A stretch of DNA of 64,000 nucleotides from Lutjanus erythropterus (taxonomy: Eukaryota > Chordata > Actinopteri > Lutjaniformes > Lutjanidae). The DNA lies in the NCBI GenBank assembly GCA_020091685.1, contig CM034592.1:43545622-43609621 (forward strand), written 5' to 3'. Below, piece after piece: positions 49,085 through 62,095 of this stretch. The notes beneath the pieces were generated by a model. That model saw only the letters and a list, made by a program, of their open reading frames with translations. It had not been told where the DNA came from and did no database searches. The stretch's first letter is position 1. Each line of letters starts with the position of its first letter. A program made the translations under genes and the position numbers.

Positions 49085-50090
49085 TGTTTCGTCTTTGCTT
49101 TTTGCAGACGATGTGGTTCTGTTGGCTTCGACAGACCATGACCTTCAGCGTGCACTGCAGAGGTTTGCAGCCGAGTAAGAACCAGCTGGAATAAAAGTCA
49201 GCACCTTCAGTTCTGATGTCATGGTTCTCTGCCAGGAAATTGTGGATTGCTACATCCAGACTTTGAGTGAACTGCTGCCTCAAGCAAAGGACTTAAAGTA
49301 TCTTGGGGTCTTGTTCACTAGTGATGGTACAATGTAGCCTGAGCTGGATTGGTGCGGTGTCAGCAGATGGTCGTACCGGACCATCATAGAGAAGGTAAAG
49401 CTGAGCAGGAATGCAAAGCTTTTGATTTACCAGTTCATGTACGTCCAAACCCTCACCTAAAGTCATGAACTTTGGGTAGGGACTAAAAACACTGAGGTTG
49501 TGGACACAAGCAGCGGAAATGGGTTTCCTCCCTAGTGGAACTGCTGCTACTTTGTGCCCAGCCTCCCTTCACCATTATTTTAACATAGTTAATGTAGTTT
49601 TATGTCTGAACCTAACCAAGCTGTGACTGTTTTACAATGTAAACCACATGTGTAATATCACTTTAGTTATGACAGAACTTATGTAATGTAGTAAAGGTTC
49701 GGTAAGCCTGTTGCTGCTAGTATTTTGTATTAGTAATGCATGAGAGTAATTTGAAGTCGGCCTACTGCATTCAGTCGTGTAGGTATATGGGTGTGGAAGG
49801 AGTCTGCTGATGTGGTTCGAGCATCTGATTAGGATGCCTGTTGGTTGCCTTACTTTGGGGGATTTTTTGGGGATGTCCAACTGGTAGGAGACACTGGGAT
49901 AGACCTAGAACTTAATGGAAGGGTTACAAATATCATCTGGCCTGGGAACACCTTGAGATCCCCCAGGACGGGCTGGAAAACATTGCTGGGGAGAGGGATG
50001 TCTAGAATACCCTGGTTAGCCTGCTGCTACAGTGCGCCAACTCAGAATAAACGGAAGAAAATGGTTGGATGGACAGATGGATGGATTTGA
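49085..50090 (+). mobile_element. Degenerate LINE (non-LTR) reverse transcriptase and 3' end
   Basis: One frame from about 49095 reads LLFADDVVLLASTDHDLQRA (FADD at 49101-49112), then AGIKVSTFSSDVMVLCQ, then DLKYLGVLFTSDG and KLSRNAKLLIYQFMYVQTLT. This is the order of a fish LINE reverse transcriptase (FADD, then YLGVLFTS). In-frame stops make it inactive. The 3' part is recognisable again at 49830-50090 and ends in atggatggacagatggatgg, the simple tail of this family. The 49545-49800 segment between them does not fit and may be an insertion. The 5' part is missing. Confidence 0.85.
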
Positions 50091-50681
50091 ATGATTAAAT
50101 TTTTTGCTTTTTAAAAACGGAACTTTCTCCGAAAGGCGTAGGATGAAATTTCAAGCAAAAATCAAACCTATCACTACACTAAAGAGCAGTATGACTAAGC
50201 TTTTGCGGTTTGGGAAAAGAACTTGGCAGCTAAAACTTGATGTCGCTCATGGCTTTGGTTTTTATTTTCAAGAGCGGTGGACAAAGTAATTGCTAGGTCA
50301 TTGATACTGAACAAAAACCTTATCAACCTCCAACAGATATATTATGGTCATTTGAGCTATGAGCCAGTTAAAACCTCTACTTACTGCCTCTTTTATATTC
50401 CATTGTCTTTCCAGCTGCCTGAAAAGAGCAAGAAAGTGGAACAGAGCTTGCTGTTCGAGAGAGAGGAATTTAACGCTTCAATATGCCCATTAGGTTTTAT
50501 TTTACAATGCTGGAGAGAGACCAGGGTAGATAATACAGTATCATATAGTGGCACTAATGCAGACTAGATGCATGATGGGAGATTTCTGCTACTAAAACAT
50601 TGTCTCACTCAAGCTTTTTTATAAATTATATCCTCTCTCACATTGATTGTTCTTTTTCTCCTGTGATGATGATAGAGCTTG

Positions 50682-51677
50682 AAGGGACAGTTCACCCAAA
50701 AATCAAAAATATCTTCCGCTGGCCTGTCGTGCTATTTATCCCTTTAGATTGTTTTGTTGTGAGTTCCTGAGTTTCAGGTAGGAACTTCTTTTTCTACAGA
50801 ACTACACCTGTCAACCATATCACTGTGCAGAAGGAAGTGTGCATCAACCTAGGGACGAGAGGCTACAGCTCAGCTGAGGACGACGTCATTAATGTTTACA
50901 TCCTTCACAGCCACAAGCCTTTCATCAATGACTAGATGCACACTTCCCTCTGTGTAGTGATATGGTTGGTGGACGGTTGAAAGAAAATTGTTCCTTAACT
51001 TCTCACAAAAGGGTCTGTGGATCATCTCAAGTAACTTGAGGTCTCATTACAGAAACTTCTATCTATCTTAGTGTGCAAGAATGTTCTCTTATCTTAGGAC
51101 AGTAATTCAGCTATAACAGAACCCTTTTAACTGAAGACTTTTCGAAGCTGGAATGGCACAGACTCTGTCCTAAATTCAAAAGAGCTGCAAAAAATGGCAG
51201 CACCATCGATTCAAATTTTATCGTGGGCAGATAATTGGGGAGAAAACTTCCCAAAGAGGTGGAGTTTCCTCTCCTCCAGCTACACGATTAATGTCTCAGA
51301 ATCATTAAAGCTAAAATTGAACGCCTGTCTTTTCTTGTTCATTACAGCAGCTAGCTAGCCAGTGAAGTGAGACAGACAAGTGCCAATTGCAGAGTCAAGT
51401 TTATAGTTCTAGTTAGGATTTCTTAAGTTAAGATATGAGTTCTGAGATAGGACAGGCCATCAGTTTAGCAATCACCTCTGCAAAGTGGAAGATGGGTAGG
51501 TAGATTTCCGATCTTGGAAACTTAAAGTATAAGACAAGCGGTGCCATCTAGCTCCATTATATTCAAGAGAAGGCAGACATCTGTATGGTCGAAATCTGCA
51601 GAACTTGGCAACTCACACCAAAAAAAAAATCTAGATCGATGAATATCACAATAGGCCAGAGGAAAAATATCTGTCCC
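50682..51677. mobile_element. Family B fold-back element, copy 2, with internal insertion
   Basis: The left end gaagggacagttcacccaaa and the body (cactgtgcagaaggaagtgt, catcaacctagg, catcctt) match copy 1 at 13049. The right end lies at 51541-51677 (gtgccatctagctccattat, aaggcagacatctgtatggt, aggaaaaatatctgtccc). The interior 51070-51535 is foreign to the family and has its own imperfect ends (tcttaggacag at 51090-51101, gagataggacag near 51440), suggesting a nested element. Confidence 0.7.
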
Positions 51678-52368
51678 GTCAAAGGATAAATTAGCATTCA
51701 GGGATCTAGGATGTGAAGCACAATGTCGTCGCCTTCATTGCTCATCACTCAAGTGTTTAAAAAGGCCTTAACTGAAATCTCAGAGGCGTTTGGTGGAAGT
51801 TGCATTCAATAAAGCAAAAATACACACATGTACAGAAACATAAGAAGCAAAGTATGTCGCTAACTGCACCGCTGTACACAGGCACAGCTCTCTTAAATGT
51901 CCACATAAACAGATGGAGCTGGTATTTTACAGAGGAGCAAAAAACGCTCACAGTAGCAAGTTGAAACTGCTGAACAAGATGTTTTACTCTTCTATCCTCT
52001 CCTTCCCCTCTCATCTCCTCTCTTCTCCTCCTCCTCCTGCTCTCCTCGCCTCCTTTTTCAGTAGCCACTAAGCAGGGATTGTGTCTGTCACAGATATACT
52101 TAATCAGTTAACTCCCTATGGAGCTCAACTCACTCACGGCATACACTCCGCTGTCAGCCCGGCTCAAGGCATTAGGGAATTTAATAGCATGTGTGATTGA
52201 GTGTAAGTGTGTGTGTGTGAGAGAGACTGAGTGGCGTGTAAGTGTGTTAAAGTGTGTCTTTCTTCACTTGCCTGCACGCTCGTATGTTCTGGAACATCTT
52301 TAGGATGGTTGTTGAAAGGTTTATGTGGGCATTTTTGAAAGTATTCCAGTAGTGTTTCAACGTTTAAG

Positions 52369-52392
52369 TGGTGTGTGTGTGTGTGTGTGTGT
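52369..52392 (+). repeat. (GT)12 microsatellite
   Basis: GT run within a longer GT-rich region to about 52505. Confidence 0.95.
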
Positions 52393-53460
52393 TCCAGTGT
52401 CAGCAGTTATGCATGTGTGCGCGTGTGGTGCCTCTGTGTGAGTTTGCATACAGCATACACATGTTGTGTTTGTGTGTGTGCCTGCCTGTCTGTGTGTGTG
52501 TGTGTTGGTGGGTATTACAGTGTGTAATAGCCTATTAAGACCAGAGCTCCCTGCAGCTGATGTGTCAAACAACTCAGAATGTTGTTGACTTACGCACACA
52601 CAAACACACATCTCAAGATGCTGTTTCCAGCTGTTTGAAGGCTGTCGGGAGTAAAAGAGGGAGAGGAGGGGAGAAAGGTGGAGGGAAGAAAGAGCAGCAG
52701 CCTGTTTACACTTTAAAGTTACACAGCAGAAATAAATCAGTGTATCGTAACACCAAACTAGAGTTGGTTTCACTGTCTGTGCAAATGTGCAAAAATTAAA
52801 AAAATAAATGTCTGGCATCCATTTTGTCCAAGAGAGAGAGAAAACATCTTGAATGATGTCACTATTAACCCTCAAGTCACTGTGGTATGTATGAAATTTA
52901 TATATTGCATGGATGCTAAAGTTCAATTACTCTTTAAAGAAGCACATTGACTCAACAACAGCTCCCAGAAGGTAGTCATAACTGCAGCTACATTAACTTT
53001 AAAGAAAAATGTCTGCTCTTTACTTTTTCTACCTTACAAAATGGGGTCTTAAAGTGTGGCCCGCAGGCCAGTGGTGGCCCTCAGAAGCATTTTGTGCAGC
53101 ACACAAACGTGACATGAAATGCATACAATTACACTGCAGCAGCTTTTTTTAAAAACAATAAACTACTCACACTTCTCTAACAAGCGTCTCTCAGGAATGA
53201 CAATTTGTAGAAATCTACTGGGTGCATGGCAACTAGTGTGGAATTACACTACAGCTTTTAGGAAAAGTTGGCGATTTTGTTGGACAACTGCAATTTAATG
53301 TGGAAGAGAGATGGAAAAGAAAAAACACAGAAAAATGTTTTATGGTTGAGGAGAAAAGGACATTTTAGGAAAAATGGATCAACTTTTATTTTGTTGGAGC
53401 TCAGTGGGCAGATACATTGATCAGCCTTCTGTAAACAGGTGAATTCTGTGCTCTAATGTT

Positions 53461-53912
53461 AAAGTGAAACTTTTCATGTGGATGTCTAGCCAGTGTTGAA
53501 GGTAAATGTAATCATTTTAAGCAATAAATTCCTCAGTGTGTGCTGTATTGACCAAGAAGGTTGAGTTTTTCTGCTCCAGAGCTGTGCTGGCAGTGCCCAC
53601 ATGCACCAGGATGCATTGCATGCAAGCTTCTGACACCCACGTTGCAGAGTATCACAACCGGAGCCTATAGCTATTACTTTGTTGGTCAAAATATAGTGTT
53701 AGGGGACAAAAATACTCATCATCTAGTGCAGCCCCTGACTACCCAGAGGCAGAGACTAGAAAATCCAAGCTGAAATAGTCTGCAGCTCAGATTTTTGCAG
53801 CATTACAACTCAGCTCTCTTGGTCAATATAGCGTGCTGAGGAATATATTGGCACAAGTGACTACATTTACCGTCAACACTGGCTGGAAATCAACTTGAAA
53901 AGTGCTGAAGTT
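53461..53912. mobile_element. Fold-back MITE-like element, family C, copy 1
   Basis: Left arm ttttcatgtggatgtctagc then cagtgttgaaggtaaatgta; right arm ctacatttaccgtcaacact then ggctggaaatcaacttgaaa. The arms are inverted repeats, with a further inner pair gtattgaccaagaaggttga and agctctcttggtcaatatag. No coding sequence. A second copy lies at 63015-63370. Confidence 0.75.
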
Positions 53913-54825
53913 TCCCTTCCCCTTTCCATTATGAGACCAATCACAAATCCTAGGACAACTTCTGGATTTCCCTGTGTGGCCTTCAATCATACGCTGGCTC
54001 CCTAAACTGGCACTCAATCATCAGAATTTTGAGAATCCCCTATACAGTAAATGTATAACAATGTGATTTATATTTGTCAAATGCCACTTAGTTAATGCAG
54101 CAATACTGATACATTAGAATATTCGTGACTATTTCTTTTTTGTTTAAATCAAGTAGCTAACTACCAGAAAGAGATACCACATCCATTTACATCCAGTTTT
54201 AACACCAAACAAACATATTAATCCAGGAAATCATATCACTAATGATCTAAAATCCATTCTTTAATATATTATGCAAGAATAATGGTTTAAAATTTAACAG
54301 ATTAATCCTTCACTAACGTCTGCCCAGCTGAGGACAAGCATACTCAAGAACAAATGACAGCCACTGCCATCAGACTCCAGCAAATATGGTCCCGATTTGC
54401 ATAATGTCAAACACGTCAACTAGCCAGATGTGTTTTTTGTCCCTTTTTTTTTTGGATTAGTCAAGTTCAGTCACTTTAAAGTTTATAGCACAAACTCACA
54501 AATTCGTCTCAGAGGACTTTACAATCTGTACAACATACGGTTCCCTGTATCATTAGACCCTGCGCTCACTCTGTCACAAGCAGCACACCCTCTCCTGCAT
54601 CCACTGACACAACTTCAGATCCATCACAGTGACTTGATGAACAGTTACCTCTGCTCTTTAGCCACCGTCTCCTCCTTCCCTTACCATCGCCAGGAGATGG
54701 ATAAGAGTTACCTTGAAGATGACAAGGCAGAAACATGTTTGTACCACTAAATGTTCACCCACGCCCAATATGTCAAAAATTAAAGCTCCTGAGCTGCTCC
54801 CTGTTGCTAACTCCGCTGAGATCTA

Positions 54826-55515
54826 CAACCCCAGTTCCAAAAATGTCAGGGCATGGTGTAAAACACACATAAAAACAGAATGGAATAATTTGCAAAAACT
54901 TTTCAACCTATATTCAATTGAAAACTGTAAAAAAGATGAGATTTTTAATGCTAAAACTTAACTTTAATGTTTTTTGTAAATATACACTTGTCACCTTTTC
55001 TTTTAAAAAATAGTCACTGAGCATTCGGGAACTGAGGACATTAACTGTTGAAGTTTTGAAAGTGAAATTCTTTCTCATTTTTGCTTGATTTATGACCTCA
55101 GGGTGCTCAACAGTCCGGGGTATCTGTTGTTGTATTTTTTGCTTCATAATGCACCACACATTTTCAATGGGAGACAGGTCTGGACTGCAAGAAGGCCAGT
55201 CTAGTAGCTGAACTTTTTTTACTACAAAACCACAGATGCATAATGTGTTTTGGCATTATCTTGCTGAAATAAGCGGGGGCGTCTGGATGGCAGCATATGC
55301 TGTTCCAAAACCAGAATGTACCTTTCAGCATCAACGAGGCCTTTGCAGATGTGACAGTTAGCCATGCTATGGGCAGTAACACCCCCCCCCCATACCAAAA
55401 AAAAAAAAAGTAAATAATATATTTGGACAGAGCAAAGCAAACAAGACTTTTTCTTCTGGCTGAAGCTTGTAGTGATCAGAAATGTATCCCTGTAGCCCCT
55501 CTTACAGCAAATCAT
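54826..55515 (-). mobile_element. Truncated Tc1-like DNA transposon
   Basis: The low end reads accccagttccaaaaatgtc then aaaacacacataaaaacaga, the terminal sequence of a widespread fish Tc1-like family (caccccagttccaaaaaagttgggac type). On the minus strand the C-terminal half of a transposase follows: GVTAHSMANCHICKGLVDAE, RYILVLEQHMLPSRRPRLFQ and QQDNAKTHYA, with the second catalytic Asp in QQDNA. The N-terminal DNA-binding half and the other terminal repeat are absent, and the frame is broken by stops downstream of QQDNA, so it is a dead 5'-truncated copy. Confidence 0.85.
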
Positions 55516-56623
55516 CTTCTCTCCAACTGATCAACTGACAATCACGTCTCTTTTCTGACTGTCCGAGGAACATCCTCTTTTGAGCCTAATGGCGGTAACT
55601 GTTCGACTGCAGCAGGCCATTCACAAGCCAGACGGAAACGCTATCTGCAGGTAAGTGGCGGTATGATAGCAGACAGCGACTCATTAGGTATATCAGAAGT
55701 GAATTAGTCGAGCCGAGCTCGGCTTGTTCCTGCATGTCATCTTCCCGGTTAAAGCGCAGATATCTGAAATGAGACTGTCACAACAGCTGCCTGATGATCC
55801 ACTTTCCTGCCTCGTTACCGCGGGAGTTTAGAGGGAAGTGTATCTACTCTGACAGAGGTGTAGTCAAACTGGATGGGCGTCTGAAAAGAAAGTTAAAATC
55901 CTTCTTCTGTGGGTATTTTGTAAGTGTCTAGACAGCAGTATATCTCATTAATTCTGATTAATTCATCAACAATCAATTACCACACACTGTTAATGATCAC
56001 AGCTCGTCATTACCAGCTATCAACGAATATCCAATTGTCAACCCCCTGAAGTTTTTAGAAAGATGAACTATAATCACTCATAATCCTCAACCTTCTAATT
56101 AAAACTACAATCATCGTTAAAATCACTACTCCATCGCCTCCATCCACCACCTGATATTTTTTTGGGTGATAAATAATAATTGTTAAAAATCAGCATCAAA
56201 GTTCTACATGTATTGTTATTATTGCTTTGTCTTTGTTACCCCCAGCCGCTTCTGATTAACAGCAATCACCATCAACAGCATCAATAATACCGCGGCTGGC
56301 GTTAAAAATCAGCCTCATTATCGCCATTATCTGTGTGCTTGTCTCCCGCTGAGAGCTGCAACAGAAACTATTTCATCATCTGGTGGTGGGGGGCTGGCAA
56401 GTGCAATCAGTCTTTCCTTGAGAATCATTTTCTTCCTGTTTGTCTCTTATTTTTATTTATTTATTTATTTATTTTTACACAACAGCAACTAGAGTTTCCA
56501 TTCAAACGAGAGGAATCAAACAAGAAGAAAAATGGATGTCTGTAGGAGTACCACATCACAATGCAGCACATTCTTACCCCCAACTCGATAATACTTCTAT
56601 GTATTGAAACCTTTTTATAATTA

Positions 56624-56726
<103 letters not shown>

Positions 56727-57068
56727 GTTGCCAGCACCTTCAAAAAATCCTCAGTAGTTTGAATATAAAACTAATTATGCAGGACAGCACTAAACTTATT
56801 TAAGCTGTTTAGGTCTCTAGCTGACAATAAAGTACCATCTGTTTCAGAACAGTCTTCTTTTAAAAAAATATTTAGCAATAGAGATTAATTTCATAATGAG
56901 ACTATGCATTTTCAAAATGCAACATGAGAAAAAGAAACATAAGTAGAAGTTTTCAAAACAAATCTTTCTTACTGTAGGTCTGCAGGTGGAATAATGTCGC
57001 AGCAGTGCTGCACTGCTTCAAGCAATCAAGCGCAAACTAGACTGCTGTGATCTGTACAAGCCTCAGTG

Positions 57069-57216
57069 TAGAGTGTGTGTGTATGTACGTGTGTGTGTGT
57101 GTGTGTGTGTATGTGTGTGTGTGTGTGAAGGCTGCAGGTATAGGACTTTCTTATTCACTGAATTTGTATGTGCAACATGAGCGACAGAGTGTGTGTCATT
57201 TGTGTAAACCGTATGT

Positions 57217-57247
<31 letters not shown>
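57069..57247 (+). repeat. Two GT microsatellites
   Basis: GT runs with a few TA interruptions at 57069-57127 and 57222-57247, separated by about 90 bp of unique sequence. Confidence 0.95.
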
Positions 57248-57532
57248 ACAGCTTGGGGATGCTAATATTTGTTGTGGTTCTTTGGTCAAACACTTCAGAG
57301 GAGTTGTTGGCGTTCTGACTTCAGAGCAGCTCGGCAGACGTGTTGAGAATCAGCCAGAGAGGATAAGAGGGAAGGAGAGTCAGCTGCAGGAAGCAAACAC
57401 ACACACAAACACACACACAGAATATCACAAGTAAAAACACACTGTTGTGCATGTTTTCAAAACCTTCCTTCCTTTCTTTGTTTCACACACAAACACACAC
57501 GCACTCACAGAAACAAGATGCCTCACCTCTCT

Positions 57533-57677
<145 letters not shown>

Positions 57678-57939
57678 TGCATGCAGACACACACACACAT
57701 TCATACAAATAACCTCTGCTGTAATGAGAAGCAACATGATGCGGAGGGATACTGATTATACCAGCGATGCTCAGAGGTGTTACACCGGGTGAAGGTATGT
57801 GTATGTAGTAACACCGCCTGGCAAAGACTGACAGCCTGTAATGATTCTCATTCACCTGAACACCAGCACATTAGTGAATGGAAGAAAGGGCTTGGGGTGA
57901 GTTTGTGTGTGTGCATTAGAGACAGAGACAGAGGAAGAA

Positions 57940-58160
57940 CAATAGTCATGACAGAGAAGAGGCAAAGAGGGAGAAGTCGTAATGGGAGGGCAAAGAAGTG
58001 AGGGGAGATGAAAGGAGCGGGTGAAGAGGGGATGTGAGATAATCTGGTGAAGAGATTAAGTTCAGAAAGGAAGTCAAAGAAAGAAAGTAAAGATCAAGAG
58101 AGGAGGAAAGACAAAGAGGACAGGCAACAGGAGGAAAGGGGAGACAAGAGGGAGACAGTG
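57940..58160 (+). repeat. Purine-rich tract
   Basis: About 220 bp of A/G-rich sequence (gagaggagg, aagaaag words). Confidence 0.8.
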
Positions 58161-58381
58161 GCATGAAGGTGCATTCAGACCAAACATGAAGCAGATTTTC
58201 ACCATGACTGCTGTATCTAAAGCAGAGGTTCTAAACCACCTGCAAGGTGCTCGAGGAGACAGTTTCTGTAGGTTGACACATATTTGTGGAGAATAAAACA
58301 AAATAAAACAACATATTGTGGTAAGCAGTACAGAATGACAGCCAGGAAGCAGCTCTAGGTGACATCAGCCCCACATCACAT

Positions 58382-58815
58382 CACCCCAGAATCAAAAATA
58401 CATATTTTTTTATCTCTAGCCTGTAGTGCTATTTATCCATCTATACTGTTTTGGCGTGAGCTGCAGAGTTTTGAAGTTATTGGCCGTAGAGATGTCTGCC
58501 TTCTCTCCAATGCAATGGAACTAGATGGCAGTAGTCCTGTGGTGCTCAGTTCCAAAGGAAAAAACATTTGCAAATTCAACAGCAATGTCTCTTTCAAAAC
58601 ATGACCATGCTGTTCAAAATAATCCACAGACCTTGTTGTGAGCAGTTTCATCTAGGAACTATTTTCCCTCTGCTGTATAATCTACAAGAACTACTTTCTT
58701 CCTAATAGAAAGAAACATGAAACTGCTCGCACAAAGTCTCAGAATTATCTTGAATTATTTTGAGTAACCGGTCATGATTTTTGAAAGAGACTGCTGCTGT
58801 TGAGTTTTCCAAATG
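58382..58815. mobile_element. Family B fold-back element, copy 3, right end missing
   Basis: Begins caccccagaatcaaaaatac, then tgtagtgctatttatccatc, gtagagatgtctgccttctc and tggaactagatggcag. After about 58620 it folds back: aatccacagaccttgttgtg at 58620 and aaactgctcgcacaaagtct near 58720 face each other, ending gactgctgctgttgagtttt. The terminal 150 bp of the right arm seen in other copies is missing. Confidence 0.75.
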
Positions 58816-59696
58816 CATTCATGAATACCAACACTGTTTTTGAGGGCTCGCAGCCATTCAGCTGTGTGATAACTAAATATTCTTCTCTCCAACTGAAACA
58901 TCTGCAGCTCGCACAGATGTGTCCTTGTGTCAGTTTGTGTGGCCAAGAGCTAAGCTGTGTCTTTGCTGCTTACATTTACGCTAAATATTACTTTAGAAAG
59001 TAAACCTAATGAGAGGCAGAGAGGAATGTGAAGGCAACAGGGAAAGAGAGATAACTGAGAAAATAAAGTTCAGTAACTAAGAAGGATGAGAAGCAAAGAG
59101 GACAGACACCTGTTTCACTCTCCCAAAAACTAATATACATTGAATTTTGCAGCTTGCGAGTTTTTGAGTTTTCAGTCGGCTCCTCTTGGGAGAGCAAAGT
59201 GCAGCAATTTTTGCTCAAGCATGCAAAAAGAAAGTGGGTATATCTATATTTGGAAAGGCACATTGTTTTTGTAGAAGTTTGAGGGGAGAAGGAATCAGAT
59301 TCTCCAGAGTTAAATGACTTAAAGACATTAAAACAATTGGCTGCTTGTCTGAGAGAAATACACTCCATTCAATAAAGAAAGCCTTTGATTTTCTGAGGTT
59401 TATTGTGCAATATTCCCAGTGATGGAAAAAGAAGCAGTATGAAGAAATCAATGAGCAGATCAATGTCATTACAAATGCGCAGGTTAGACAGACTTTCTGA
59501 ACGTTATATTAAATAAACATTATATGACTTCCAGACTCCATGTTATTCTTTCTAACGCAGCTTGAGAAAAAGAAGCTCAGCGTTGACTTCATCTGAATCA
59601 TAATGAAAGTAAGAGTGCAGATGATGATTTGCACTAGAATAAAACACATCTTGGTGTAGCCGATGGGAAAGATTTCCAGTGGAACTGACAGGTGAA

Positions 59697-59719
59697 ATAT
59701 ATATATATATATATATATT
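59697..59719. repeat. (AT)11 microsatellite
   Basis: Short AT run followed by a T-run. Confidence 0.95.
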
Positions 59720-60264
59720 ATTTTTTTTTTTCCATTGTATGGCATCATTTTATATCAAAAGTCCTCAGAATGAATCAACCCACGGCAAGCTGCAACGGTT
59801 TGCAGACAGATATGAGACAAGTCAATGGTAAAGATACGTCTCTTCAATTAACTGTGTGAACTTTTGTACCATTAGTGACCAAGCTGAGCTAGCTGACTAT
59901 AAGCAAGCTTGTTAGGTCAAAGAAATCTAGTTTTCCTCTTCAGTAACACTTTATTGAACTACATGTTGCACAATAGTGAAAATTAAAAAAGTAAACAGAA
60001 TGGTCAAAGAAGGCTGGTTAGCGGGTTAATGTCAAGCCCAGAGGTCAAGGACTCCCACAGCAGATGCACATTAGATCAGGAACCCCAAGTCTGATTGGAT
60101 TTTATCTTAAGGAATCCCCTATGAATTTTTTTTTTGTTTTTGTCAGTACTTTTAGGTATGAAGATAATGAGGACTTCATAGTCAATCAATGATCAAACTA
60201 GGATCATTATAAATCACAGTCAATCAAAATTCAGATGCTTATTGCTTCCATTGATGTTCCAATT

Positions 60265-60680
60265 TCTAGGGCTGCATGATGTGGTTAAAAAAAATGATAT
60301 TGTGATTATTTTGACAGATATTGTAATCATGATGCAACTCATGATTAGTATAAATGATCATTTTTGCATCGCAATTTTCATTTTCTTTAAAAGAAAAATC
60401 AAAATCATGATATTTGTTAGGGTCTCCACCAAACAAACATGTTTTGTTACATGTGGAGAACAAGATTTGTAGGACAAGGCATCTCTGCAGCACTACAGTA
60501 CTTTAATGATGCACATTTTCCCTTTATGAAAAATTTAAGCTTCTGTAATTTGGATATTGCACTTGGCCATATGGCGATTTTGATGAGTTTTTTATTAATT
60601 GTGCATCTGAATCAACTTCCAAACAATGCAATGTCCCCTTTTGCAGGGAACCCCTTCAACCTCACACAAGGACACCTGTT
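60265..60680 (+). mobile_element. Interspersed repeat, family F, copy 2
   Basis: Begins tctagggctgcatgatgtgg, then gatattgtgattattttgac, ggtctccaccaaacaaacat, aaggcatctctgcagcacta and tttggatattgcacttggcc. It is the opposite orientation of the copy at 18410-18775. A non-autonomous element of a type common in fish; no transposase. Confidence 0.7.
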
Positions 60681-61519
60681 GAACCCAGTTTGAAAACCAC
60701 TGATCCAGCCCATTAGCTTCAGCAGTTCACCAACCAGCCATGCGCGTATAGTCACCAAGCTTCCAGACTTGCCTTATTTGCATGAATACACAAATATAAT
60801 TTGTTGTGTCAACATGGCTTTAGTCCTTCTCTGTCTGCATGTTCATTTGAGAGGCGCAGGCCATTTAGCCTAAAGTTTTCCTCAGACGCAGATTGGGGGA
60901 GAAAATGCACCTTCCAGCTATTTTCTATTCAAATGTTGAATCTACTTATTGGCTTGCCACACCTGGGTTTTGTTTGGAGTCTGACACACAGAATGAACAC
61001 AAATAGAAACACCTGGGGTGTGACAGCAGTATTGTCTTGCTCAGTGCAATGCTGCAGTGGAGTGATCAGGTAGATATTATATGTTTTTTTTCCAAACAAG
61101 TTGAAAATTGAAACGTAAAGCCCCTGCTGACACATTTCTTGTCTTTACCTCCTGAAAAATGTTATTGAATCGTGATGTGACTGCTGCATAGTCATGAGTT
61201 TTGTGAATGTTTACATCCCAATAAGCACAAGCGAACTGACAGAAGAACATAAAAAAACAGGAATAAACACACACAAATATGCTGTGTGGGAGTGTGCATG
61301 AAGACCAGCATAAAACAAGAACACTTCGACACACCACCTCTTCCTCACCTTAATTCTCCTTGATAACACACATAAATAAACACACACGCAGTTATGCACA
61401 AGCACACAAACCCCCTCTTTGCACATATGTAAATGCTTGCCAATAAATTTTGTTTATTTTGAAGGCATGCTTCTGTTGAATTATAAATGACCATATGGGA
61501 AGGTTGTTCTATGAACTGA

Positions 61520-62095
61520 GGGCTGAGAAGGAGAAGAAAAAAGAAGGAGAAGAAGAAACGAACGGAAGGGGGCGGGAGGAGAGGGAGGAGGAAATAGAAG
61601 CAGACAGATGCCTGTAATGAGGAAACACTACTGCGCTTTGCCTCAACCCATATACTGTCAGAGGTAATCAGACGGGATGAATGGATGGACAGAAGAAGGA
61701 GGAGGAGAGGAAAGAAAGAAAGGAAAGGTGAGAAAAAGCTGAGAAGAGGTGGAAGACACAAGTGGAGGAAAAGGGAGACGTGTGAGAGGGGGATTTAAAG
61801 TGAAGGCAAAAACAGAGGTTAAAAATTCAAGGAAAGGAGAGGACAGATGAGATGAGAAGAGACGACACAATAAAAGAAAAGAAGAGGGAGATGAAGAAAG
61901 AGGAAGGTAAAAAAAAAGAAGAGCAGGAAGGTGAGTTGAGGGTGAGAAAAGATGGAGAAAGGGTAAAGGAGGTGGAAAGAGGTTTGAGTGAGAAAAGAGG
62001 GAAGCAAACAAGACGGGAAGAAAGACATTTGGAAGTGGAAGTGGGGAGAGGAGAGGACGTGTTGAGGAGATGGGAGGACAGGAGGATGGTAGATT
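61520..62095 (+). repeat. Long purine-rich tract
   Basis: About 575 bp of strongly A/G-biased + strand with short interruptions (61617-61690 is mixed). Words such as gaggagga, aagaaaag and ggaaaggagagg dominate without a fixed period. It yields several Ser/Leu/Phe/Pro-rich minus-strand open frames, none of which is a gene. Confidence 0.9.

Noticed and set aside
52357-52926. 189-residue minus-strand open frame
   Set aside because: Dominated by His/Thr repeats from GT/CA microsatellite sequence, with no domain.
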